Source: Hypsibius dujardini (Eukaryota; Tardigrada; Eutardigrada; Parachela; Hypsibiidae). From it: DNA of 64,000 bases. Below, piece by piece: positions 32,429 through 45,600 of the stretch; positions within the stretch are counted from its first letter, which is position 1; every line of letters starts with the position of its first letter. Under the pieces are notes generated by a model that was not told the origin of the DNA, did no database searches, and saw only the letters and a list, made by a program, of their open reading frames with translations. The position numbers and the translations under genes are program-made. The stretch covers positions 1 through 64,000 of the forward strand of contig LRSR01009443.1 in NCBI GenBank assembly GCA_001579985.1, in the 5' to 3' direction.

Positions 32429-35027
32429 CTACTCTGTGCGTCGTTGGGTGAGGTTAATCAGGTCATGTGAGACAGTTGTATGACGACACGGTTCCGGTGG
32501 GATTTCACCACCCCGTCCCAGTATTTTCTTGAATTTTTCCCGTAACGGTCGCAAGATCACGACAAACAGGATGGGGTCACAGATGGATTGGCAGGCGTAC
32601 AGTTTCAGTGACGCCTGATAAAAGCCTTCCGCCCAGTCACCAGTGCCGTTGAGGGTGATGAAGGAGTAGAACATGTAGGGGGAGAAGAAGACAGTGAAGC
32701 TGATGACTAAAAAGACCAGTACCAGGCTACTGGGAGAACGACGAGCCGAGACAGGCTGCGCATCGGTAGGGGGCCCCAGTACACGGCGTGCAGTTCGAGC
32801 GCGTCGAACCTGGCTGATTAGAATGACCGGTACGGACAGCACCATGATGGCAAAAGGCGTTCCATTGAGGATTAAGTCAGTGATGCCTCGCCATCTCACC
32901 TATAAATTGGGCAAACAATTATTACGTATTCATTTCGAGATGTGGCGAATTTTTATCGATAACAAAGGTATACGTTTTCAGAAATTTGTGATGACCAATA
33001 TGGTGATCGGTGATCACGTCTGGTTGCCGAAGAAAGTATGCAAAGGAATAAATTAAATTTGTCAAGTGTCATTTGACTTATGTATGATTTGAGTTTTGAT
33101 TCCGTTTAATGTATTCAGTTTGAGTTTGATTTTTGGAGATATTCGTACAGAACCATCCTACAAGCAGTTCGCTGGTTTATGTTTGCGGAGTTTTTTAAGG
33201 CGCTCCGTTAGACTTTTAGACCGTAAGCACTACGTGTATATAAAAATGCTCAAAAATAAAATGACTTTATCGATCCGGTGTTTCCAGAACAACTTAACGC
33301 AACGCGCTCAATACCGAAACATTGCGTGACACTACATCCACATCACGTTAGGCAAAAATAACGACGCAAAGTGCAAGACCTCGGAGTCTTCGCCGAATGA
33401 GCACCTCTAGAAAGGGAAATAAGGAAGTGTTGTGGTGATGCCCTCCAAGAAATTTTTCAAGATCATCAGGTTCTCCTGGATTTTGACTGATTTGAAGAGA
33501 AACAACTCTAGTTGCCGTTGCCCGCCCTGGCAACAATCCCATGTATCCAGCAGCACATGTGTGACGCTAGTCACGTATTTAAATACGTCAGCTAGCTATG
33601 GTTACTTACCAATTGATCATTTAAAACTGATTTTACAAGAACCTTAACTATGAACTCCTAAGCAAGGTTTAAAGAGTATATGATGGTTAAATTGTTGGAA
33701 GAAATCAGTCAAACCTGAAACGAAGGAATCCTAATGCTAAGCATCGCATCGAAAGTGCCGCGTTTAACCACTTTTTAAGTAACTTCGAATCGGTATAACT
33801 CTTAAGGGAAAGTCGCCGCACTGACACGGCATTTTTGAGCTCTTTGCCTGATCGTCAAATCCATGGTTCCTCAGAGGAACCTTCGCTTCCTCAATCATAC
33901 TACGTTTAGACGAGTAGTTCAACTATTGTTTTGCAAAATTGAACTTCAAGAATATCAACAACGACTGTACAGTCAGGGAGTGAGGCAAAAATTCAAAATG
34001 GAACAAAATAATACAGGGATTGGTCAGTCTTTGTGGTAAATGACCGTTTTAATTCAATGAAGATACTAAACGCTCTACTCAAAAAATGGCATAGAATTAA
34101 ATTCTGCGGTTTTGGTTATATTCGAATTCGGGAGGTTAGAATAAGCACCATAACGAATTATTATCGAACCAAACCAAACCCACACAAGCTAATTTTTTTG
34201 GATGGAGAATTTAATATGTTTCTTGGATTAAAATAGTCATTTACCGCATAACGACTTCCCCTTAAGAAATGGACAATAAATTGAAATAAATCTAAAACCA
34301 GTAATTGATTGAAAGAGTACATAAATCAACCAAAATGGTCCTGATCCGCCTTGTTGTGCTTCTAGTTTGATTAACGTGCATTTAAAACTGAATAATGGGT
34401 AAAAATAACTTTTGTGGTATAATGGGCCGAGCATAACCATATCCTCACCATCCACGGATAAGGGATTGGTGAATAGACACACCCAAACATCTCCACGTTC
34501 CGGCGGAACAGCGGACCCGGCACAATGAAACACAGGTTCATCAGCCACAGGTACACCCACTGACAGCCCACCGCCGTCAGGGCGAATTTAGTGGTGTGAT
34601 GCAAGCGGTACGACACCGGCAGGAGAATGGCCCACATCCGGCTAGCTGCCATAAAGGCGTGCGTATTAGACATGGCCGACTCGCCAACCGAAATGACCAC
34701 GAAGTACAGGTTACACGCCCCGGTGCCCAGGTACCAGGGCGTGAAAGTCTGTCCCGTATCGTAGCGTTCCGAGGCTGCACCTATTGGGTACTGCACCAGG
34801 GAGGAGATAAGGTTGATGGTGAGAGAGTTAATGACGTAGATGTGAAAGGGATGAGTGCGAAGGCGTCGGTTGAACAAGATGACCGAAAGGATGGTGCCGC
34901 TGATTAGGGTTCCCAAGATGGCCATGAGCAGCAGGAATAGCGCATTGAAGTTCCAAGAAGGTGTAAAGGTGACCATTGTGACGTTCTGGAAACTGATGTT
35001 AGTGGAGTGATTGAAGGTTATCTTCAT
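32429..35027 (-). CDS. Orphan rhodopsin-like GPCR B (tandem copy B), two exons
   Basis: Exon 1 is 35027-34449 and exon 2 is 32899-32429. Donor atg|gtgagg, acceptor ttatag|gtgaga, phase 0; intron 1549 bp. Predicted 349 residues. Exon 1 is almost identical to that of copy A (193 codons, same start context). Differences cluster in extracellular loop 2 (GPLFRRNVEMFGCVYSPIPY against RRDVEVFGCVFSPIPY in A) and in exon 2. The SRMWAILLPVSYR and CDPILFVVILRPL motifs are kept. There is no frame damage, so both copies look functional. The uneven divergence, low in exon 1 and higher in exon 2 and intron, could reflect gene conversion or selection on exon 1. Confidence 0.85.
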
Positions 35028-35527
35028 TGTGATTGTTGAAAGGTCACGTAAAAATGAGGGTGCATGTAGGTTGGATGAACAGCCCTTTGAGAGGCAATTG
35101 TCTCAAACAAATGAAACTGAATCAAGTTTTGATGACTGTAGTCCTGGCTATCTATGGGGTGTATTAACAACGGACTATCCCAGAGAAATAGGATCCCATA
35201 CTTATGCTTATGCTGGTTCAAAGCTTGGTAGCGGTGATGTTGATCACAGTGAGTTTCGAACGCAATCGAATTGATCATATACAATTTGAGCTGCACCTCT
35301 TTGGCCGACGTGACTCTAACCGTAAATGAGACCTTCAAATTAAGCTCAGCGACGTTCAATGATGTTTCCGGATTCCAGACGTAGCATTAAATATATATGT
35401 CAGGTAAGTAAATTTCCGCTTGTTCCGTGCGTCTTAATGAAAGATCCAAAGGTTACCATCCCGTTCGGTTTTAAGTTCATCATGAAATATGCGCTTAATC
35501 AATGGTTAGGCAAGTAGCAATAAAATA

Positions 35528-35910
35528 TGGAACTGGCTATTCGGCCGGAGTTTCTCCGGCTGAATAGTCCAATCACTGTTTAGCCGTTTTTTTTTTACCA
35601 GCAATGCAGACTAATCACCTAGCCGGATTTCTCTCAACTTGGCGTACATAATGTAGTGAAAGATTTTTCTCCTTTTTCCCGATGCAGTTAAGATACGTAC
35701 ATTGGTTACCGACGTTTTTGACAGGAAACTTAAAAAGAATTCAGAAAGAACGAAGGCTGACGATGAGTACGGAATAAAATACGGAATAATAAGGAGAGAA
35801 ACTAGCGAATAATAAGCCAAATAGTGGCTTGCCCATGCAGCCGAAAAAAATCCGGCTAAATAATGGCTTGGCTATTCAGCCGGAGAAACTCTGGCCGAAT
35901 AGGTTTGACC
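35528..35910. mobile_element. 383-bp MITE present only in duplication copy B
   Basis: Both ends contain a palindromic block, TATTCGGCCGGAGTTTCTCC at the left and its near match inverted at the right. ATAAAATA flanks both sides (35520-35527, 35911-35918), an 8-bp target duplication as made by hAT-type transposases. Copy A has an uninterrupted site (about 31170-31190). The interior is non-coding. Confidence 0.85.
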
Positions 35911-36135
35911 ATAAAATAAGCACGGTTGCAAGGGGTATTGAATAATGAAAGTGGCCACTTTCCTGGGTCGGAAAATCCCTTGTGTCAGTGTCACCACACC
36001 TTTCTTACAGTTTTGTGGCCAAGATTTATCTCAACCCATGGATTAGTTGGCCTGTTAATGCGTTGCCATAACAGCGGTGCAAATGAACCCTCTTCGGAAG
36101 TACCACCATGATCTTGTAATATGATTGGTGTCGAA

Positions 36136-37655
36136 CGTTGGAAAAAACCTGGTTTGTCAAACGAGAAACGAACTCAACTATAATTGAACGACAAAGAATT
36201 GCAGAAAACAATTCGAATTAAGGCAAAATTTCCCAAACATAAGTCGAAGAGTATGGTGGCTGTTTCGAGTAAACAATGCCCCGTCCTCTGGAACTGCGAT
36301 GTCCGCATATATTTAATGAACGTCAAGTACAACATGGTCCGTGGTTGGATTGCCTTAAGGGTGTTTTATATTGAGCTACTTGCAATTTTTAATAACGAAG
36401 TATCACGATTTGATGAACCTTTTTGGGGTCGATAAATTTCAAGAGACTCTTTCAACGACATCAGTCCCAGGGGCAGACTTTTCAGTGACATGACAGGAAT
36501 CACCCTGGAACAGTTTGGAATCGACCTTGGAATAATGCTTAACATAGTACGTAATTTACACAATGTCTCAGTTTACAACATGCGTCTGCGCTTACTCCCA
36601 TGTTCGTTTTGAAATTCCATTTTGAAAGAGAGAAAGGGTGAATGCTAAAAGGGATCCGAAATCAACACTTGATTCGGTTTGATATGGTACGATCTGGTTG
36701 GTTTTGAAAATACGCCTCCTCCGCCTCACGTTTATTCCTAGTTTCTACCAACATATATCAGTCGGTATTCTTTTTAGTAAAGTGAATTAATTAAAAAATC
36801 ACTTTTCGGTTATCAATTTCTTACATTCGACCTTCGTTCTGTATGCAAGTTCAAATGCCGGCTTTTTTTGAGATATCAGAATAATAAAACGGTTTAGATT
36901 GAATGGAGATCAAAATGATCTAAATTCAGCGCTTTGGAGCGGATCTCCGGCTTATAACTGGAGTAGAAAATCCGAGGACCTTGACTGTAGTGCGCAATCG
37001 AGATGTTTTTATTCCGCTGGAGCCAGCTGCTGCTTGAGCTACTTCGAATTTTCTGGGAATCAACGAGTTTGACTTCACTATTCGTGTTTCTAAGCCTGTT
37101 TTTTCAAGATTGGTAAATTTGTCAGAAGTAAGCGGAATTATTTCATCTCATCTTGGTGGTGGCTAAACAGAGTAAAGCCAGTCGGATTCGACTCATCTAT
37201 TTCCAGTGAAAAAATGGCGAGGGCAGAGTCCGAGCTCGTTTGCTGATTCATAGACTGGTTATGTTGGGATAGTGTTCTAACAAGTTGTAACACAAAAAAT
37301 TGAATTTGAAGAGCGTTTCGAAAGGGTAGTAGCACAATCTCGACGCGACCCACAACCAATACGAGAACAACACGAGATAAGGCAGTAGGTGCGGCGTATT
37401 TTCAAGCTAACTCATGCTAATGCTAAGTGCACAAAAAATTCGTTAACATCATGCACACTTAAGGTGCCGTTATGGTCTGGATTTTGTGCGTGAGATCGCG
37501 TGACGTGACGTCAAAGTGACGCGTCGCGCACGCGATCCAGTGGAAATCGCTTTCAGAGTGATTTGCTTTTCATCGCGTACGCGAGACAGCGTGAGACAAA
37601 TATGCGCACGCAGCCGTGACGTCATGCACCCTTCTCATGAGACGTTTCGTGCTGA
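36136..37655. other. Intergenic, no gene recognised
   Basis: Follows the end of the segmental duplication. A GC-rich stretch at 37460-37640 is dense in CGCG and TGACGTCA-like words and reads like a regulatory or decayed repeat segment. Nothing more can be supported. Confidence 0.35.
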
Positions 37656-38776
37656 CTATAACGCGCCTTTAAGCATGGCAGCGAACAGAAGAAGAGAAGT
37701 CCCTTGTCGACGAACGCGCCCCTTGATGCGGCTGGGCAGCCAACGAGCGGCCTTGCGCAGACTGCCCACGGCCAATATGAAAATCACGGGATCAGCGGAT
37801 GGTTGTATGGTCACCACGGTCGTAGAGTAATTCCAGACGTACTCGGGCACGGGGAGTTCCGGCATCAGGATTATTAAAAAGAAACACGCAAACATCGGCA
37901 ACCAGCTTACACATGCGCACAGCGAGAAAATTGCCAAGAGGGCAAGACCAGAACACTTTGATCTTCCATGACGTACGGGGCGCGAGCCGGGCGCTTGACC
38001 AGCCGATCTGTTAGCAGCAACGTCCGACAAATGACCGGCTCTAAGCTGACCTTGAGGAGCGTTAGGGGCCTGTCGAGCCGCAGCATCACGCGGGACCACT
38101 ACCGCTCAATTATTCCTCATTCGAGCTTTTTTCGTGAAAAACACTGCGGGGAAAACTATAACCTCCACGCAAATGGGCAGCAAATAGATGACAAGAAACA
38201 CGATGATTTTATAAGCAAATTGTTTCTGGGTATTTAAGAGACAATAAAACCATTTTCCGCAATAGATTGCCGGTATAGCAGCGTGTCCAGCGCCCATAAC
38301 GGGAGCGTAGTGAGATGCGGGACCACCCAGACGGTGCCGCAGAGAATGCATGCCAGCGGCTTAGAGTGTCGCTGGCGGTACGAGACGGGATGAATGATGG
38401 CCTACATTCGGCAACAGGCAATCAGGAGATGTTGGTTGTATTGCATACCGGAAGCCACCCACACGAAGTACGGGTAGGCGGAGCAGGACACTTCACCAGC
38501 GGTCCACACGCCGTCAGCCATGGCGGTCCGGAGGTCGAAGGGGATTGCGGGTAGGTCGATCAGATTGGCGCAGGCCTGACTCATGGCGTGCATTTTAAAG
38601 GGTGTGCGAAGTTGACAGTCACTGGCTAACAAGAGGAGTAATATTGCGTTTCCCAGGAAGCCGGTACAAACAAAAATGGTATCGAAGATGGCGGTTGGCG
38701 TCCAGTGTAAGGTCACGTATAGGGAGAGTCTTTGGTGAAAGTCAAGTTGTCGAAAGTCGTGTTGATAACTGGCCAC
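37656..38776 (-). pseudogene. Broken single-exon GPCR
   Basis: From ATG at 38776 the frame gives TM1-TM3 up to IACCRM, then a TAG where relatives have tryptophan (CRM-W-AIIHPVSYR). The same frame continues through TM4 (LACILCGTVWVVPHL). The extracellular loop 2 cysteine and TM5 (IIVFLVIYLLPICVEVIVF) are in another frame, so a frameshift lies between them. A TGA then precedes TM6-TM7 (LALLAIFSLCACVSWLPMF, PSADPVIFIL). That makes three lesions in an otherwise full-length receptor without introns. The MWAI-HPVSYR motif links it to GPCRs A and B. Fairly recent loss is likely because the helices remain readable. Confidence 0.8.
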
Positions 38777-39944
38777 GTATTTCCATGAGCTGTCTCAGAC
38801 ATTATTTTACTAGTTTCGTGTTTATGCTACGTACGTACAGGGGGTCACCAAGAACATTGAATAGTTTTCAAACGGTGGCCACGCAAACTGAGCGCAATTG
38901 ACGCTAACCTCACAAATAACAAAAACGCCACACCTGAAGCCTCAATTAAGTTTATGATAAAAAATAATTTTTAATTTCACGCAGGAAGCCTTCCTGGGGT
39001 CGCTGACTAAAAATTGTTAACACGGGCTCAGTGGGTTGATTGCTTCATTACTTAATTGTGTTAGTCAATCCTTTGAAATTCTGCCTTTCCATCAAGTGGT
39101 TCTAGAGGCAATGTGGCAAACAAAGTAACCCTAAAAGGATAACTCATAAAATAGTTGCTTTCTTTGAAACTCAAAATGTTGTAGGGGCGGACTAAAACGA
39201 TGTTAATGTGTAGAAAGTACTTGTTTTCGCACTTTTGCGCCATTTATTTTTTCTCAAAAATTTCCTGCTGCATTTCAAGAACCAATAAAACGTGGTTTTC
39301 ATAGAGAGACTATGTCATGATAATTTACAATGAGCGGTTTTTCGTTTAAACTCCAAACACAATTGGCGGAACTGAAGTTCGTAGTATACTTTTTGGCTTA
39401 AGTTGGCGGGTACAAAAGTACCACTTTCAGGACAAAATTCCTCAAAAGCTCAATTATTGTCAGATTCGTTTCAAATCAACTTTTAGCTAATCTTAACTTA
39501 CTGCCCTCCTTGCCACTGAAATTAATTTTTATTTTCCCACACTCATGGATGTTCGAGGGAGTGACAAATATTATTCAATATTCGTGGAGACCCCTGAAGT
39601 AATATATTTCAGTTGCTGACGCATCGATGTAAGAGAGATGTCAATGTGTTTACCGGTAATGATAGCGACGAAAGATTAATGTTTAAAACGCATGGATGAT
39701 TATGAATCGCCTCTCCAAGCCAAGTTTTAAAGATCATTGCAGCTCCCTTATACACATTAATCCAACAAAAGTTCACGTGACTCATTAAAGAAAACACCTG
39801 CAACCAAACCGTTCTTTCAGGCTTCCTTCCGTCATAGCGTCAAGGAAGTAAGGATTTCCCTGTTTGAAGCGTGAAATATGCACTAATATTTTTCACGACC
39901 CCTATGTGGAAATATAGGTATGACTTAAGGTATGGGCTAGGTAG
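38777..39944. other. Intergenic, no gene recognised
   Basis: AT-rich DNA upstream of the broken GPCR. No supported feature. Confidence 0.4.
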
Positions 39945-40435
39945 CAGTGTTGCCCCATGCTGAAACGTTTTAGTCCATCCATTCCCATTCCACTGCAGGG
40001 CAAGTCCCACCCATTCCCTTATCATTTTCTAGCAATTTTGCCATTTCCCATTTTTTCCACTAAAATTCCCATTTTCCATCCCCATTCTCAATCAATTGTA
40101 GCTTCTGCGGTGTTGTTTTGTTTATCGGTACAAATAGACCAAACAATCGCTATTTGTTGCTCTTTGAAAAACATCCTACGCGTTAAAACATGACTTACGT
40201 TCCTAAACCACAAGACTGCATTCTCACTTGAGCGTTCTTGTCATCTAAGCGCTAGCCAATCACCTCGTGTTTTTGTACCGAGTACATCAAAATCCCATTT
40301 CCATCTATTTTGCAAAAATCCCACCTATTCCCATTCCAGTTTAAGCGACTCCCATCCCGATAAATCCATTCCCATAATGGGAAATGGGGAAAAAATGGGA
40401 AAAATGGGGACCCGATACCAAATGGGGGAACACTG
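39945..40435. mobile_element. hAT-type MITE, 491 bp
   Basis: Ends are CAGTGTTGCCCCATGC (left) and CAGTGTTCCCCCATTTGG (reverse complement of the right), the CAGTGTT signature of hAT ends. Flanks ctaggtag (39937-39944) and gtatgtag (40436-40443) agree at 6 of 8 positions, a decayed 8-bp target duplication. The interior is rich in CCCATT/AATGGG words in opposite orientation in the two halves. Confidence 0.8.
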
Positions 40436-42602
40436 GTATGTAGCCATGTTGTAAAAATGGTAGAGACCCATCGGGTTAGCATGCGCCCGTTGGGTAGCCC
40501 ATGAAGCGTCCCCGATCAGAAACAATATGAGGGTCGGTAATCTAACCTACAGCTACTTGCAGGTTACTTACAAACTTTGGCTTGACGTATTGTGAGCCGC
40601 AAGACTACACATGTTATAAAGTTTTAATTTCTTAAAGCAAAAACCGGCCAAAATTTGGTCGCCAAACTCAAAGAAATAGACTGCATTCATTTGGGAAGTA
40701 TAATTGAAAAATAAGAATGAAATTTGGCACAGTGGAAAATGAAAACGGGCGACAAACGGAATCAATCGAAGAAAACGACAACAAATCAAGATTTCTGGGC
40801 AACGAAATTTGTAATGCGCATATTGAGTTGATTGATTGATAAGCCGGTTTGAAGTTTTCACCAGTCAAACAACGTGTAGTCTTGTTTGTCAAACAACACC
40901 AAATCAAAAGTTTGCAAGTAACCTGCAAACAGCTGTAAAAGTAGACCAACATTTTCCTTCGCTGTTACCTGAACGGCCTCCACACTGTATATGCGATTTC
41001 GTTAGCTATCCGTCCAAGAAATGAACGATAATTCTACTGTTGTGATCTCAACGGGGTGATTATGTGGGAAAGGCGTATGAGGTACTTCAAGAAGTGTTTC
41101 AGAGGAAGAGGTACGCTTCTCGCGCATCAGGATCACATCCACAAAGAATTGGGAAGGGTTAAGATTATCTGTAAGGATTAAACAAATCTTGGGCAGATGA
41201 AGGCTAATAATTGCGAAAGAGTGATGTCCTACGTCAGTACCCTCAATCAGACCTGCAAAGTATCCGTCAAAATAAGGCTTTCACAGCGCACTTAAACACA
41301 ATGGCTTCGCGAGAACACGGAATTAAATCTATTCCGACGGCCCTAAGGGCCTACTCGTTATTTTTGAAGATCGTCGGATTATCTCTGAAATCTTAAAGAT
41401 TGCTCTGTCTGTCTGTCTGTCTGACTGTCTGTATGTCTGTATGACTGTATGTCTCTGTTTGACTGCCTGTCTGCCTGTCTGTCTTCCTGTTTGTTTGTCC
41501 GTTTGTCTGTTTGTCTGCCTGAATATCTGCCGCATGTGGCGCTCTCGTGGCAAAATACAGGCCTGAAAAGGGAGTGGCAACAATTTGGATAACCTCCTCA
41601 CCCATTTAAAAATGGCAATTCAAAACGCAATTGTACGCAAGTACAATTACAAGGGACATTATTGAGTTACGGTGTTAATTGCAATTTTGCTCTCGCATAT
41701 GTTCTTGCCGCTATATACACGGATATGGGACCCATCTAAACAGGCATACGCATTCAACTTTCTACTAATAATGGAAATGCTTCCTTCACTTTCGTAAATT
41801 TTCGTACCTTTATCTGGGAAGAAAGACGCAGAATCCAAAGCGAAATTATTATCTGAAAATTTATTCACATACTGCGTTTCTTTAATAGCAATTCGAAACT
41901 CAGTTCCTTTGGAATGTCAAACATAACTTATCCCTGATAATTCATTTTCCCATTCCGGCCGGACCGTTATTGCACCGACCACCTTCTTTCCAACGATGAT
42001 TACTAGCAACAGTAAATTTCAAAATAATTTTTTCTTGATCTGAAATGTTTTTTAAATTGAGGATCAATCATTTCAGCATGCCCTCGTACTGTACCACTGA
42101 TCATTCACAAATGCAGTTCCAATGGGTTGCCTGCAGACACAATTATTTTTCCGTGCAGAAACGAAGTATCAAGTGTAGTGCAGCAGTTGATCTGAAAATC
42201 CTGATCCTTCTCCTAAGGCGGCCGGGAAAAGTATTAGGCATTCATCATTCATGTTTCACAAGAAAATTGTGGAACGGATCACCTACCCTCTGAGCGTCAC
42301 ACACCCAATTATCAGTCTTACTTGTACACAACACCAAGAAATTGTCGGTGCACCGGTTTTTATTTGAGGAAGAAAGACCTATCATAATCATAGACGTTTC
42401 GAAAGACTTTGTCTGTCGACCGACGGGAATAATTACTTCCCATTATGCGAAAATGCAGCGGACATGCAACTACTTTCCCTGACATTAGAACGGTATACTT
42501 TTGTGCATAAAAATTGGTAGGCGGAATGTAGGACACCTTCTTCCTGCACTATTTATGCGGGATGCTACATTTTCCAACGGCTTTTGAAAATAGATAATTT
42601 TT
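40436..42602. other. Intergenic with a TGTC microsatellite
   Basis: Only feature: a TGTC/CTGT array at 41400-41522. No gene is recognised. The last few hundred bases should hold the promoter of the receptor gene that starts at 42603, but I see no diagnostic element. Confidence 0.5.
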
Positions 42603-45600
42603 ATGTTTGACGACATGACCTTTAGTAACGGACCTTGCCTGTTTGGAGTAATTCTATGCTTACCGCTGTATGCTACAACTACGCGCAACCACAAAGGCTT
42701 GGTGGTCAACATCGTGTCGCCCGGTATGATCAATTCGGAAGCGCACGGTGCATTGAATGCCATCAGCCCAGCCCTACATACTGGCCTTGATGTTCTGCGC
42801 TCTTCTTATCCAACAATCGTGTGGAACAGTATTCAGTTACCTGTGGGACAGGCGTCCAACTGTGCCGATTTAGTAGAAAATGTTCAAGATCTCGTAGCGC
42901 GTTGGTCGTTTAAGCGCTGGAATAGCAGCGAAGTCAATGTAGTGGTCACCTCGGGTACGTATAAACAATGTACTACAGGCAGAAGCAGATCGATTCGTCC
43001 TTCCGTCTACAAAATTCCCCTATAACAAAATTTGTTTTCGAATCTGTAATGGAATAGTTCCGGAAGTTATTAGAGCGAAATTCAAAAAAGTGAAAAAATT
43101 AGCATTTTGGATGTTCAAACAAGTGGAGAAGAGGACGTTTCGGACTTGTTTCTACATGTCCTACCTCAAAAATGGCTCTGATCTCGCAGTTTGCTGTCAC
43201 TAGCACTGGCTGACTTCAATGGCCCACCCTTGCCTAAGTACATTTACAATGTAATATAATATGCTGTAAGGTTAGTTTTGACCGAGCCAAACCCAGCGAC
43301 TGAATTTAGTTTTCGAAGCCTTAAAAAGCAGAATTGATTATTAGCAAAACTGTTGTTCCACCGATTCATCTTTGTTCGTCTTAAGGCTGCGGAGAAGTTC
43401 GTCCTCTGACCTCGCTTTTGAACCAATTCGATCTGTTACTGGTGACCAGGTATAGTTTTCAAATGAACTTTACAACCTCGAATCATTGAACTAATTTTAT
43501 TGCGTTACGAAACACTCACTTTGTTTTTAAGTGTCGAAGCGATGGACCGTATCAGGGATGTGGAAAAGTACCCTACCTGGATTGCCACCAATTTCTACCC
43601 CAATCCGTCGGCGTTATACTGCACATTTCTGCGTTCTCTAAACTGGACGCGGGTCTACGTGTCTATTGAAGCCGAACGTGTCGGAAACTCCTATTACTAT
43701 CTCTCCAAATTTGTCCAGTTACAATTCAAGAATTGCGGCATTCAGTCGTGGCAGTTTACCTGTCACGGTCCCAACGATACGTGTACCACGAGCGAGATCG
43801 CGAACATGCTGCGAGACTTTCACAGCAAAACTCGGAGTAAAAATCAAACTTTCTCGAATTGGATTATTTTACCGAATTCATGTAACCTTAAAATTTACTG
43901 CGACGAAGACTAGAAACATAATGTAACGCAACAAAATCGAATCTTATGTACATATGGTGGTATGTAATGGAACAATGTAACAGATAACAGTCGCACTAGT
44001 TAAATGTATAGAGATTCTCTACTGTTATCTACCATGATTTTATTCACAGTGATCTAAAAGTAACGATTATTGTGCTTTTTCCAGTTATGGTTGTGTTTTG
44101 TCGACCAGTTGTGCTATGGACGATTTTGGTAAGCAAGCGATGCAATTTGACGGATATATTAATCACTATCTACTCGAACGATGTTTAGGTGAAAGCGTTC
44201 TATCTGAACATGACCGCAGGCGAGCATGTAAGAAAAAACTTTTGCCTACCTGAAGAAATTCTCTATAAAGTATTCAGAGAAGTTCGCTTTTATTCACTAG
44301 GCTTACGTTGGAAACGTGTTGTACGCTAATACGCGAGACGCCAAAAAAAGGGTTTTGGCTTGGCACTGGCGGTCATCCAATCACTAAGATACGGTACGTA
44401 CAGGCGTATTTCGTGTACGCATAGAAGGGGTGGTGTTGTATATGTTATCCTTATTCAATTAGTCACATAACGGCGAGAAATTGAGGTACCCGTTTTTGCA
44501 GCATGTTTTACAAGTGGCGTATCAGTCGGTGTTTCTGTTGCACATGGTGAACGACGGGATGTTAACAACGCCAAGTATTCAAAAACTCGTCTCAAAGTGG
44601 GAGCGCATTGTGAAATACCAAATCGGCCACAACAACCTGACTCACGATTTGGTAACGCAAAACAGCGGTTGACGTTACAAAACAGAAACAAACAACAATG
44701 CAAAATCACGAACAAGAAAAAGAAGGCCTATACGTATAGAAAAAACAGTAAAACTGAAGCTCATAGCTTAACATTATTTGGCAGTAAGCCAGGTGAGGTA
44801 CTTATTATTATTATTATTATACAAGTGAGGTATTAGCGCGGCAAATGCGCATGACGTTTTTAATAAAGTAATGTTAAATAGTAGTTGCTGAACCTAGTGA
44901 TTGATTATGGATTGAATCATACAATTTCATGGGTCTCAACGACTAATGAATCGAAAGTTCAAATACGAAGTAAATTTGAAGCTTGTCGATACAACAGCTT
45001 ATGCCCACCATTTCGATACTTGACCTGAATAACTTTAACACTTATCGACGTCAGAAGCTAAAAGCTAGCTTCAATGCTGTAACGTATGATTGATTGTTGT
45101 TTGTTCAAATGCATAATTGTTCACCTGGGCACAAAGTTGGCCAATTATTCAAGTGCTCTCATTATGTGATACCTATAGATTCATTAAACCGAAATTTGCA
45201 AACAAAATAATTCTCGAACCGGTAGCGAGCTCCCAGTAACGTACTCCTTCATTGGAGTTCACGGCGCGGCGTTTGATGCTGCACCCACTTTTGCTGTCCG
45301 GCCAGTCATCAACAACGCACATTGCAGCACATAGCCAGAAATCCATTGATATAAGTCTGAATTTCACACGAGAAAATCAATAGGAGCGTTTCAAACAAGT
45401 GTTCATCGAGTTAAAAATAGCGTTTGGATATATTTCTGTGCGTAACTTTTTTGTTCATTTTTGTTTATAGATCTTTGTTTGTGTTTTTGTTCTTTGCTGC
45501 TTTTGTGCAAGAGAAGAGCCAAACCAACTTACGCATTTTGCAGAAATACTATACACTATTTGCAGTTGAAAACAAGTGGAACCCAAGAGATGCTTCACTT

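Larger units (their letters stand above)
31950..36135. repeat. Segmental duplication, copy B
   Basis: Second copy of 27115-31400 in the same orientation. It includes GPCR B and carries a 383-bp insertion (35528-35910) that copy A lacks. Confidence 0.85.
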
